The notes under the pieces were generated by a model. That model saw only the letters and a list, made by a program, of their open reading frames with translations, ran no database searches and was not told where the DNA came from. From positions 49,610,885 through 49,674,884 of the forward strand of contig NC_089224.1 in assembly GCF_963924675.1 (NCBI RefSeq): DNA of 64,000 nucleotides, given 5' to 3'. The position numbers and the translations under genes are program-made. Source of the stretch: Phocoena phocoena (Eukaryota > Chordata > Mammalia > Artiodactyla > Phocoenidae). Below are positions 46,671 to 57,871 of this stretch, piece by piece. Position 1 is the first letter of the stretch, and each line of letters starts with the position of its first letter.

Positions 46671-48591
46671 GGGGACAAAAGTCAACGGGATCAGGAAGGG
46701 CTTCTTTCACAGAATGAACTAATTAGTGACCCTGCTTTCTTCACAGGGCAATGAGCATATGGTTTAATAAAGTGAGTCTATGACACTCGCCCCCCACCCC
46801 CCCCACACCGTAGGCAAAGCTGTCACTGGCTGAAAACTTTCCTGTTTTTACTGGTGGGACCGTAGTCTGCTGTCTTTCAACAGAGTTTACTTCACAAGTA
46901 GAAAATGTTTGCTCCTGAGAGTTAAACTTCAGAACTTTTTCTTGGCTTCATACTACCTAACTATAGTGGGTCCTTCGACTTAAAGAAACAGTGTTCATTT
47001 TAGCTGCCTTCCATTGGAAGGATTTATGCTTACTCCAGACTCAGCATTTTCAGTTAGGTTTTTGTAAGTATTATGAATTGGTAACTGCCGGTTCAGGTGA
47101 ATATAACTGGTTGTGATTTTCCTAGCAAACATAATCAATTATTTCTCCCTGGATTAGTTAGAAACATTCATACCTGTGATTTTATTGGGCACAATTATAG
47201 AATATTTTAGTATCAAAAGGTTTGATTAATTAAACAAACTCCATTGCGATCACATTTAAGTAACAGGCAGAGGTCTGGTTATGATTCCATTTTTTTTTTT
47301 TTTCCTGAGGCTTAACTTCTTACATCTTGTGTAGGTTTTTTGACCACGTTATAGTGTGAACATACCATTGAAGACATGGGAATTTAGACCTGAGATCATT
47401 TTGTATTATGAGGCAGAAATTCTTGCAGTTTGTAGTAGGTATAGAAGGTAATGCTGTAAAGCACTGCCATCTTTGATTAGTCTATGAAGAGTACAGCAGG
47501 CCTTAATAGATGTTTTTTGGGTGGATGGACATATAATATGGATTCAGACTAAATATGTGTTACCTTTAATCATAATTCTGAAATTTGTGAATCACAGGGG
47601 CCCATTTTCTTTCCTTTTTTTTTGGTTTGGTATTTCTGTACTCTTGGTCTTAAAAAGTATATCCACCTTTATGTATTTCACACTTTCCTTACATGTAGTG
47701 CCAAATCCTCTTTTACACACATGTACACACGTAATCTCAACCTCCTTTTCTTGTTCCCCCACCAAAACTCACACATTTCCCTCACTTGCACATACCACAC
47801 GTTTAAGTTCAGTCCCAAGGCATTACAGTCACCATGAACAACAGAGTTTGTATTTTTCCCATTTGATTGAATTACTCATATGTTGACTGAGTTCTCTGGA
47901 CTCTGGGAATGTGACAGTGGGTGACAAGTAGGAAAATCAGAGCTGGACTCTCTCGAGCACATTTTCCTAATTCTTTCCCCATTGGTATAACGCCCCCCTC
48001 CCCCAACTTCTCCCCCTTCCCACCCCCAGTCAAATTCCTTTTCCATGGGTCCTGCTGAAGCTGGTCACCAGGCTGCTTTGGAGTACCTGCTCTCAGCAAT
48101 GCCAGGAGGACACAGAGAGGTCGCATGATCAGATGTGAGTTTAATTCGCGGAGACCTGCTTGTCGCTTCTTCTTGTGTTCCTGCTAGTTACACGTTATTA
48201 ACTGTTGTCCCTTTCGGATCCTCAGTTACTTGGGTGAGTATGTATCTCGCAGGGGCTGGGCTCAGGTTACAAAGCTGAGGGTGGTTCTAAAATGATGCTT
48301 CCCTCTCCAGATGTAACTTTGCAGTAATTAAACCTAATGTAGTCTAAGCATTGTAGTCAGTGTTGTGGTAGCCATTGCCAAGTCTAATTGATAATATCAC
48401 TTATAGCGCTTACTGCTAGTTATCTGGGAACTAGAGTAAACCTGAAAATGTCACAGCTATTAACCCTTGTTTTTTCCTGCGTCAAGTAAAGTGGATAGCT
48501 TATATTATCCCTTCATCAAAATCTGTCGTCTATATTGGATCCAATACATTTGAGACATTTTTTTCCTTAATTTACCTATCCATCCATTTAT
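46671..48591. other. Intronic DNA with C-rich tracts
   Basis: A poly-C stretch lies at about 46791-46805 and a C-rich stretch at about 47994-48026. No repeat family or exon recognised. Confidence 0.35.
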
Positions 48592-48602
48592 CCTTCCATC
48601 TA

Positions 48603-48607
<5 letters not shown>

Positions 48608-48638
<31 letters not shown>

Positions 48639-48828
48639 CGTTACGCGGGCCTCTCACTGTTGTGGCCTCTCCCGTTGCGGAGGACAGGCTCCGGACGCGC
48701 AGGCTCAGCGGCCACGGCTCACGGGCCCAGCCGCTCCGCGGCATGTGGGATCTTCCCAGACCGGGGCACGAACCCGTGTCCCCTGCATCGGCAGGCGGAC
48801 TCTCAACCACTGCGCCACCAGGGAAGCC
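48608..48828 (-). mobile_element. CHR SINE, very young, with a 31-base T tail
   Basis: An essentially complete antisense copy that keeps nearly all family CpGs. Perfect 16-bp TSD 'ccttccatctatcttt' at 48592-48607 and 48829-48844. The poly(A) tail is an uninterrupted run of 31 T at 48605-48635 (a few bases shared with the TSD). An undecayed tail and identical TSDs point to recent insertion. Confidence 0.97.
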
Positions 48829-49028
48829 CCTTCCATCTATCTTTATGCAGGTTCCAGAGTTTGTTGCCTTGAGTTTTGGAGATTTCATCCAGCACAGAGC
48901 TATTAACTTCCTTGGGTGACTTGGTTTCCCTTTCTCAAAATCCACGGTAAAAACATACTTGCCCGTCATGAAAGACTAGTTGCTTACTTATATTTCTGTC
49001 GAGTTTCTTCGAAAAGAAAAAGTGAATG

Positions 49029-49230
49029 TGGGCTTCCCTGGTGGCGCAGTGGTTGAGAGTCCGCCTGCCGATGCAGGGGACGTGGGTTCGTGCCCCGGTC
49101 CGGGAAGATCCCACATGCCGCGGAGCAGCTGGGCCCGTGAGCCGTGGCCGCTGGGCCTGTGTGTCCGGAGCCTGTGCTCCACAACGGGAGAGGCCACAGC
49201 AGTGAGAGGCCCGAGAACCGCAAAAAAAAG
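49029..49230 (+). mobile_element. CHR SINE, young, sense orientation
   Basis: A-box-like TGGCGCAGTGG at 49042-49052 and B-box-like GGTTCGTGCCC at 49085-49095. TSD 'aaagaaaaagtgaatg' at 49013-49028 and 49231-49246, perfect over 16 bases. It lies head-to-head with the SINE at 48608-48828, 200 bases away. Confidence 0.97.
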
Positions 49231-49246
49231 AAAGAAAAAGTGAATG

Positions 49247-52200
49247 AGTCCCAACAAAATATATCACAAAAGATCCTCAAGCTTCAAATTATCTTGTGCG
49301 TTCTTTTATTATGCCCAAGAAGGTGGCAACCAGCTTAATTCAGTCAAGCTGCCAGGGTCCCAGAGCAATTTGCCTGTGTGTGGTAGCTAAATAAATAGTG
49401 AACTGAAGATGGCCGTGATAATCTCAATTCATAGGGTTTTCTCAGTCATGAAATGTTTGTGTTAAGAGTGACTTTGTTGTTGTTTTTGTTACAGTCTGAC
49501 AGCTGAAGATGCTTTTAAAATCTTTCTAGTCACTTAGAGCAGAACTGTACGGCATCTGCTTGGTGGTTCTATCAATCACAGCAAGGGCAAGTCTCTGGGT
49601 TATGGGGGAAGATTGAGGGGTGGTGGAGCAAGGCAGGGAGAAGGTGGGGGGGAGCTGCTGCTCTGTCCAGTTTACATTTGTCACCAGTGACTAGCTTTTA
49701 AAAAATGTATTAGCTGTGCATGGTGGTAAGTAAGATCCAGCTGCAGGGGATTATGGCTTTGAGTGGGTCGGGGAGTTTGGAATGCATTCAGTTCCATCAG
49801 GGATTTGTGTCCCTCGTCATCAGCCTTAACATTGCTAAAGCGGTAAAGATTAAGAACAGACCAGTGTCACCTGCCCTGAACTTTGAAAAACCTTGGAGCC
49901 ATGAAACAAAGTGGGGGTCGTGGTTTAGAAAGTGTCCCTTCTCTCTGTCCCCAAGTATTTTCCCAGTGACACATATGAAATAAATGGAAACACGTGAGCT
50001 CAGGTGAAAGGCTGTCTAGGACTGCATTATTCCCAGAACTTGCCGAACGTGGTCCTCATCATAACGTAGGATGAAAAACACTTTCCACAAATAACTTTCC
50101 GTTAATGAACATTTTTTTGGGGGGGTGGTCCAAATCAAGATGAGCCATCAGTAGTTAGAAGGGAATGTATGTGTCTGAGAGATTGAGCCTCACGTCATAG
50201 AAGGAAAAGCCTTTTTGGTTGGTGTGGTTTTAGTGACCCTCCCCCTCTCCCCCAGCAAGAAAGTTAAGAGAACACCACAAAGGTTTGCTTTTTTCAGGGA
50301 TTTTGAAATTCAGCATACATGCCAGCAAGCAGTTTAGAGGCAGGAAGTCTTTTCTAGTAGTGCAGTCATGAACTGGTAAACTAGAAGCATCTGTAAAAAT
50401 TTAGAGGGAATATCAGCTTTCTCAAAGCTCCAGCCCAAGTGTAATGAGGTGCAAATGATAGCACTGCATAACCCTTCCCCACCCCAATTGTGGAATGAGA
50501 TACCGAGTCAGAAGTAAGGAGGAAGACAAGGATTTCAGAACTCTGCTTCACTGAAACAGATTTCATTTTTCAGATGAAATGGCTTTCGGATGACTAAGGA
50601 TAACCTCAACGTTTAGGGTCGATGAGTAGTAAACAAATGATTTTCTGCTCAGCATCTGAGATGCCATTTCTGAAAAGTGGTGGCTTTTCGGGTGTGGGTG
50701 CGTGAAATGACATACCTACTCATTTGGCTGAGTAAGTTCACAAGAGTCTTTAGTTTAAAGTAAACTTCAGCTGATTTGTATCTTTGGCAGGCATCTCTCT
50801 CTTTACAGAAAGAAAAAAACAGAGGGGATAAGAAAAAAAGATGTGATTTGTTTGAAGGAACACATCTGGGGTGTGATCTGCTGTATCTTAACACCAGATG
50901 GCAGGTTTAGGCTGACAGCTAAACCCACTTTAGCCTGGTCAAACGGTATCTTACTCTGTCGTTTTTTTCCCCTGTCCATGCACAGGAAGCAGAATACTTC
51001 TTTGCATTCAGGGCCAGCAGTCCTTCTTGTATCTGTGCCTCTGGGCTGTTTCACTGCCTCTCTGCTGTTTATAGACAAGGCTGGCTTCCCTTGGCAACCC
51101 CTGAAATAGGTTTCCTCTGTGGCTCATACCTTTCCAAAGGTATGTTTTGTTGAGGCAGAGGTGTGGTGCCTTAAGGTGACTGGTGCTTGTCATGACAGGC
51201 ATGGCATTAGCTGGGCCGAGCAGTGACTAGAAGTGACAGCGGCGCTTTGCAGTGCCCGGGGCCTCTCAGTCAGCACTCCTGCTTGAGAGACTATGGAAGC
51301 ACCTCTGAGTACCTTCGCTCATCGTGGAGATGACAGTTGAGATCGGGGTCCAGAAGGTGATTGAGGACCCCCCCCCTCCGCCATCTTCTTGTAGTAGTTT
51401 TTACTTGAAAGAGCGTCACCCACGTGGCCGAAAGAAAGAATGCAAGCATGCTATGTCCAGAGCCACAGAAGGGGTCTCTGAATTTCCATACGTTTTGAGT
51501 CTGAAATTCTGCCATTAGACTTACAGTTTCTTTGTGCACTGTCGTGTCATAAAATGATCAAACATTAAAAAAAAAAACCCCAAACCTCTCAATTATACAC
51601 TTCAGGGAATGGGGATGATAAATAATATGTTTTCCCTCACTGTTGTTTGATACTGTACCTCCTCAAGGGTAGCAAATCATAGCCTATCTATATTACTGAT
51701 TCCCAAAGGACTTGGTCAGAAGTTTCTTATCACTCTCAACTATTGTCTATCTTTGTAGATTTTCTAGGAATTATTCTTAGGATGCTTACGAATGATTAAT
51801 GGACGTATGTGTAATCTATGCAGAGGGCTACAAAATGCATTCACTTAATCCATTCTACAAACTGAGATTAATTAGAACTGTCTGTAGGCATCTTATAAGG
51901 TCACAATTCTAATATAATTTGGTAGACGCTATTAGGAATTTGAATGAAATTTCTAAAGCACTTCCATAGAGAGGGGAAAAGGCCTTTAGGGGGAAGTCGG
52001 TGAATGTTTTTTGTGGGCAGAATTTGAAGTTACCGCCTGAGCTTCCTTTCCCTTCATAGTTCATCTTTCCGGTTAGTCAAAGATCACTCAGATTATAGTT
52101 TCCCTGTTCAAAAAAACAAACAATTTCTATGTACCAGATGGTATTGTACTTACTGAAATCAAGGCGGTCAAAATTGTTCCTGTGTGGACTTGGTTTTCCT

Positions 52201-53169
52201 TGAGAGAAAAATTTCACTTGTAATTCTTATATGCTGTCATAGAACTATTTGATAGACAATGTATTTTGACATACAAACTTTTCAACTTGCTATTTTAGGG
52301 AAAGAATTTATTGGTTAGGGAAATCACTGATTAGAATTTAATAAGAGTACTAAGTAAGAGTTGCTTCTTAGTAACCTCTGTAATATGGTTCTTATGAATA
52401 AAATGACAAAACAAAAACAAGTTAGCTGATTCTCTTCAGGGAACTTAGCTCAATTTCATACTACGAAGAAGATCCATTTGATAACTTAGAGGGGAGGGCT
52501 AATGTCGTTTTAATCACTGTGGAGGAGGACTTCCCTTGACAAGGCAAAATCATAAGTTCTTGAAGCTATTTGATCAGTTACAGTCATTTGAAAAGGAGCA
52601 TGTCCTAGTTAATATTAAGGTAAATTCATAGCTCTTTTTGTGTTCAGGGCTTCTGTAACTTTGTTGGCTTAAAATATATATATATATTTAAATTTACTGA
52701 ATAGTTTTGATGTTACAATGTTAGTTTTTAATGTTCCGCAAAATTGAATGTATTAATTTCTGAGCTAGGTTAGTCAGTTTCAGCTAGAGTATTTCCAGTA
52801 CCCAACACCGTGTTAATCCTTTTTTACCTACCTGTCACGCATAGTAACGTTTAAAAAAATTTTTGACGTGAATTTGCTTTATCTTCTCTGACACGTTTGG
52901 GTAAATGACAATGACTTTGGTGTTTTTAAAATGTTCCTTGATTTGAGAAAGTAGCCTTCAGATAAGCTTCAGGTGGTTTCCCAGTAAGTTCTTAACGGAT
53001 TGCCATCCCTCTCCATATCTCTCTTAAAAATTTTTTTCCCTAAAGGCTATGTGGTAGGAAATTACCTAGTTCTCCACGTATTGCTATGCTAGTCCTACGT
53101 TAAAAACCACTGGAAATTAAAAAGCATGCACTTCTGCATTTAGGTTCACTTGGTTTTGGGTAGGTGATC
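49247..53169. other. About 4 kb of repeat-poor intronic DNA
   Basis: No repeat family recognised except a short (TA)n at about 52673-52690 and A or C runs at about 51568-51580 and 51369-51377. 50840-51280 is more balanced in composition and carries 'cagatg' E-box sites, so regulatory function is possible. No splice-flanked coding frame is convincing. Confidence 0.35.
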
Positions 53170-53350
53170 CATGACCATGGGCAAGTTACTTAACTTTTGC
53201 ATCTTAGTTTTTTCTTTTCAAAAATGATATCTAGACCTACTTTGTTTTTTGTGAGGATAAAATGAGATAATAGAATATAAAACCTCATATGGAGTCTAAC
53301 TTATAGTAGAGGGAGGCACAGTACTTGATAATTACTAGTGTTATCATTTA
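53170..53350 (+). repeat. MIR SINE fragment
   Basis: 'catgggcaagttacttaact', 'tttgcatcttag', 'gtgaggataaaatgagataa' and 'aggcacagtacttgataatt' are diverged MIR in sense order. Confidence 0.7.
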
Positions 53351-54255
53351 AATGGGAAGTTGGCATGAACTTTAAATGGACTGTGAACATTTGCAGAATC
53401 TTCAGAGGCTGAGTACTTTATTTTGTAAAAGTTGCTATTTGCTCATTATATTCATAATACCTCATTTAGCTTGTGTCTCAGAAGTGTAACTTCCCTGTGT
53501 ATTTTCCTTAGTTTACTTTCGTCACTACAATATTCTTCTCTGAGAACTGGAAAAAACGTCGGAGGAAAATATAATGATTTCGTTGAAAAAACATGTCTGA
53601 GAACTTAACTACATTTTAATACTTTTTTTTCTTTAGTTTTGTTTGGGGGAATAAAACCCAACACTTCACCTCACCACTACTACATTTGTATGTTTACACA
53701 TACCCGAGGAATCTCTCAATGTAGTCTAAATATCTAAGAGGCCTGCTTTTTGGAGTAAAAGATTCATAAATCAAAGTTGGGAAATCCTACTGTTTTTAGG
53801 CCTGTTATAATAAATACTCTTATTTGAAAGAGTTGTGTTTGTAGCTTATTTGATCAAACACCCACCTCATTTATCAGTGTGCAGTCGGAAAGTGGAAGAG
53901 TTTTTCTTTAAATGGAGGGCATGTGTATATATATGTATACTTTGCATACATTCTAATACTTTTGTCCTTCCTTGGAAGGATGTGGATGACTAACGAGTGA
54001 AGGAGTAATGCAGTTAATAGTTTTAGTGATGTATATTGCTTAATTTTCAATTATGAGATATGTGTATCAAATATATGTACAAACATAAAACAGTCCTCAG
54101 GTGATTTTTTTTTTCCCCCCCGCCTCAGGTGATTTTAGTTGCTGATTTTCTTTTGTATATCTCTAGAGTTTCCTCAAAGTGTACTCTAAAGTAGTGGTAA
54201 CACTTTACATTTTGTATTAATTATATTTATTTATTTGAATTTTATTTATTTATTT
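53351..54255. other. AT-rich intronic DNA
   Basis: No element recognised. ATTT-type simple sequence starts near 54216 and continues into the following L1 tail. Confidence 0.35.
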
Positions 54256-54785
54256 GAACTTTTTTTTTTATACAGCAGGTTCTTTTTTTGGTAGTACTTT
54301 ATTTTTATTTATTTATTTATTTAATTTTTTGTGCTTTAAACCATTATCTTTTTTTGACTAATCAGCCCTTCATTTTGTGTGTGTGTTAGTTTCTGCTTTA
54401 TAACAAAGGGAGTCAGTTATACATATACATATGTCCCCATATCTCCTCCCTCTTGCGTCTCCCTCCCTCCCACCCTCCCTATCCTACTTCTCTAGGTGGT
54501 CACAAAGCACCGAGCTGATCTCCCTGTGCTGTGCGGCTATGCAGCAGGTTCTTATTAGTTATCCATTTTATACATATTAGTGTATACATGTCAATCCCAA
54601 TCGCCCAATTCATCACACCACCACCACCCCACCCCCCAGCCGCTTTCCCCCGTTGGTGTCCATACGTTTGTTCTCTACATCTGTGTCTCAATTTCTGCCC
54701 TGCAGACCGGTTCATCTGTACCATTTTTCTACGTTCCACATATATGCGTTAATATACGATATTTGTTTTTCTCTTTCTGACTTAC
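54256..54785 (-). mobile_element. L1 3' UTR, antisense, cetartiodactyl-type
   Basis: The T-rich left end is the poly(A) end. Then 'agtttctgctttataacaaa', 'cacaaagcaccgagctgatc', 'tccctgtgctgtgcggctat', 'ttgttctctacatctgtgtc' and 'tctttctgacttac' follow the 3' UTR to ORF2-end order of L1s of this mammalian order. It is truncated just before ORF2 coding sequence. Frames here (54500-54780, both strands) are UTR and not genes. Confidence 0.8.
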
Positions 54786-55614
54786 TTATATTAATTTAAA
54801 TTACAGTTCCCATTTAGAGATATGGAAGTATAGATAAAGGAGGTTACGACTGGCCTCAGTTTGTTTATTTTGTAACTTATTGCAGAGTTGGCAATGAATC
54901 CCTTGTCTTGGGATTTGGAGGTTCTTCTTCATCATAATACTGTTTTCCAGACTCCTTGCAACTACTATGTACTGTTTTAGTCCAATCCACCATAATCCCT
55001 TGCTGTTTATATGCTCTTGTGGAGGTAGCTAAAAGATACTGCTAGGGTATGCTTTATATTCGTACACAATCTACAGAAAAAGAGGTAATTGTCATTCAAG
55101 AAGCCTGAATCTTTTGGATTATTACCTTACATTGGAAATTAAATTTGTTTTTCTCTCTGCTAGATTGCATGTAAACATTATTCAGTTATCAAGGCAAAAT
55201 ATATCTGTAGCCACTACTCCCCCCAACCCCCAACAGGATCTAGAGTATAAAAGTAAACTTGAAATTTCTGAATCCTACAGACCCTGTTGCTGTTTATGAC
55301 TCATTGCTCTAGTTTGTTTGGTTTTCGGGTTCATCAGCTGAGTAACGCCCCACTGCCATGTTCAGTGTTTTCATCCCTTTCCCTTTATATATTTGGACCA
55401 TTTTAGTTTAATTTGAGTAGCTGCTTTGTCAACTTCCAAAAGTACCAGTTGTACGTGTAATACGTATTTGTGAGAAGTAGTTCTCTTCTAGGTCCACATT
55501 CTTAGTGACCTCCCTAAGCCAAATATGCAGACAGCAGTTAAGTGTGGAACAAAATATGACACTCTGAAAGTTGTTTCCCACCTGGGAAGTGCCGTTTCTT
55601 TGGTGGCTTTTAAT
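54786..55614. other. Intronic DNA, nothing recognised
   Basis: No element recognised. Confidence 0.35.
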
Positions 55615-55830
55615 GAGAGTAGAGGCATAGCTAAAAAGCAGGGGTGTGGAGCCAGATAAACCTATCGTTTGAATCTTGTTTCTTTGACTTCCTAGAAATA
55701 TGACTTTGGGCAATACTTTTAACTTCTCTGGGGCTTATTATTCCCATTTTAGGGATTAAAAAAATACATATCTCAAGGAGTTATAGAAACTAAATGAGGT
55801 GATATTTGCAGAGTGCCTGGTATGGATGCC
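55615..55830 (+). repeat. MIR SINE
   Basis: 'tggagccagataaacctatc' followed by 'gtttgaatcttgtttctttg', 'tatgactttgggcaatactt', 'ctaaatgaggtgatatttgc' and 'agagtgcctggtatgg' are in MIR order. Confidence 0.8.
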
Positions 55831-56227
55831 CACTGGTATACAACATATAGATAGCCTTAATAGTATGTGTAATCCTTGAGTTATCTGTGAGTTTCTGTGG
55901 ATATTGGCTTGGACTGCATATCTCTCATCACTGATTCTGTTTACACTCACTGACATTTCTAGATTCTTTTCTAGTAGGGCATCATTTCTGCTGCTAGGGC
56001 AGAGTTTATTAAAAACCATGACACATATTTCTAACTAGTATTTTTGTTTTTCGTTTTAAATAGGAATACATGTACCATCTATCATACAATTGTACTGACT
56101 GTGAAATCTAACAAATATCATCTCTGCTTCATTATTTGCTTTTTTTCTTGAGGATTTGTTGTACAGGTTGCTTACACAGTTTCAAAAACACTGGCATAGA
56201 GGGTTGAGTTAATGTCACTTATATTTT

Positions 56228-56573
56228 TAATGAATTTATTTATTTTTATTTCTGGCCGTGTTGGATCTTCTTTGCTGCACGTGGACTTTCGCTAGTTGCG
56301 GCGAGCGGGGGCTGCTCTTCGTTGAGGCGCGCAGCTCCTCATTGCGGTGGCTTCTCTTGTTGCGGAGCACGGGCTCTAGGTGCGCGGGCTTCAGTAGTTG
56401 TGGCACGAAGGCTCAGTAGTTGTGGCTCGCGGGCTCTAGAGCGCAGGCTCAGTAGTTGTGGCGCACGGGCTTAGTTGCTTCGTGGCATGTGGGATCTTCC
56501 CCGACCAGGGCTCGAACCTATGTCCCCTGCATTGGCAGGCGGATTCTTAACCACTGCGCCACCAGGGAAGCCC
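56228..56573 (-). mobile_element. CHR-type SINE, long subtype (about 345 bp)
   Basis: Read on the - strand it begins 'gggcttccctggtggcgcag'. It has repeated internal blocks of 'cagtagttgtggc' type (three or four copies near 56390-56465) and the body 'ggccgtgttggatcttcttt'. A possible TSD is 'cacttata' on the left and 'cacttctta' on the right. The longer body marks it as an older subfamily than the 200-bp copies. Confidence 0.9.
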
Positions 56574-57601
56574 ACTTCTTAATCCTTGACACACTTTTCT
56601 CGTTGATCCATACAATGACCTTCTTTTTGTTTATTTTTTTTTGGTTAAAATATTTGAATTTGGTTTTCTGTTGAGGACAAGTGATTAAGGGACTTTATTT
56701 TTCTGTTGCCAAGGCTCTGAGGTCAAGTGAAGCCAGAATATATTGTCATGATGGGATGTTAGAAATGGAAGTTGCCTGCAGTGTCCTTCAGCCAGGTACT
56801 TCTTAACTTTTTTATAGAAATGTCTCATCCTTTTTAATGAATTAAAAAATTTGAAACTTCTCTCACTTAAAAGTCACAGATCTAGTCAGAACTTCTCTGA
56901 TGAGTGAGGAAACTGAGGCCCAGAGAGGTGGTGTCACAATAGTAATTACCATAATGATGGCCATCACTTTTGGACCATTTGTGAGGAATCATGATCTCCA
57001 GTGGTACCTAAGCTCACACAGCCCATTGTGGACTCCTGTTATAGTGTTCTCTTCAGCTTCCATATTGGCTCTCCCTAGCCCTCCTTCCTTTCTGGGCTTA
57101 ATTTTTTCATTTTAAAATTGCATACTTACCATTCTAGCTGTTTACTTCACATTGTATCAGTTTTGGTCTTTTTTCAGGATCTAATCTCCCCCAGTCTTGC
57201 CTTTTCTGGGTGACATTTAGGTTGACATCAGATGAATAGCCCAAATAATAAATATGAATCATGCTTGCCTCAAAACAGGCAAATCAACTGTCAGCATGCT
57301 CTTAAAAGTGGATATTATTCAGTACTGGTTTATTTTTTTGAAGAATTTTTGCTTTCAATCTCTGACCCTAAAAAATAAAAGTGAATCAAATTCCATAAAG
57401 GTAGAAATTAAAGCAGATATATTCCAAATACCCAAGTCAGAGCCTGGCAAACAGGGAATACTCAGTAAATGCTTTTCAAGTGAATATAAGCCTCCACAGA
57501 AGCAAAAGCTCTAAATCCTGGGGCTCCTGCTGTTGGGGAGCCAGTTTTCTCTCATTTGTTGAAGGCACCATGACTGTACTCAGGCAGGGAGAGTAACGAA
57601 T
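56574..57601. other. Intronic DNA with MIR and L2 scraps
   Basis: 'gaggaaactgaggcccagag' at about 56907-56926 is an antisense MIR core. 'agagcctggcaaacaggg' followed by 'aatactcagtaaatgctttt' at about 57438-57475 is an L2 or MIR tail in sense orientation. The rest is unassigned. Confidence 0.5.
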
Positions 57602-57805
57602 GAGTATTTGTGAAACCCTTTCTGTGTGCTAGGTGTTTCCATCAGCACTGCTAAATGTATGTCTACAACAGCTTTCTGGGTTTATGCCTCTTCACTCTTC
57701 TCATTTTTTGGATGAAGAAATGGGAGCTCAGTGTTCAAATGAGTTGCTCAAAATGTTTGAATTTGAATTAGGATCTTTCTGACTTTAAAGCCTTGTACTT
57801 TCCAG
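57602..57805 (-). repeat. MIR SINE, antisense
   Basis: 'gagtatttgtgaaacccttt' with 'ctgtgtgctaggtgtttcca', then 'ggatgaagaaatgggagctc', 'gaattaggatctttctgact' and 'aaagccttgtactttcc' follow the reverse complement of MIR. Confidence 0.75.
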
Positions 57806-57851
57806 ACATCCTTAGCACCACAAGAATGGTTGCTGCTGTTACTACTATCTT

Positions 57852-57871
57852 TATCATCATCATCATCATTG
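57852..57871 (+). repeat. Short (CAT)n microsatellite
   Basis: About six CAT units in a row. On the - strand this gives the Asp/Asn run of the chance frame at 57748-57930. Confidence 0.7.

Noticed and set aside
49042..49095. Functional tRNA gene at SINE A/B boxes
   Set aside because: The boxes belong to a tRNA-derived SINE. The cloverleaf is not maintained and the sequence continues into the SINE body.
48634..49280. Several 80-110 aa frames on both strands around 48.6-49.3 kb (and similar at 20.7-21.0, 22.2-22.6, 33.5 and 40.2 kb)
   Set aside because: All are translations of CHR SINEs; the same peptide text recurs at each SINE copy.
51225..51520. Possible alternative exon with a GC-richer start
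   Set aside because: The candidate donor (AAG|GTGATT) is weak, the frame has no recognisable protein sequence, and there is no convincing acceptor.
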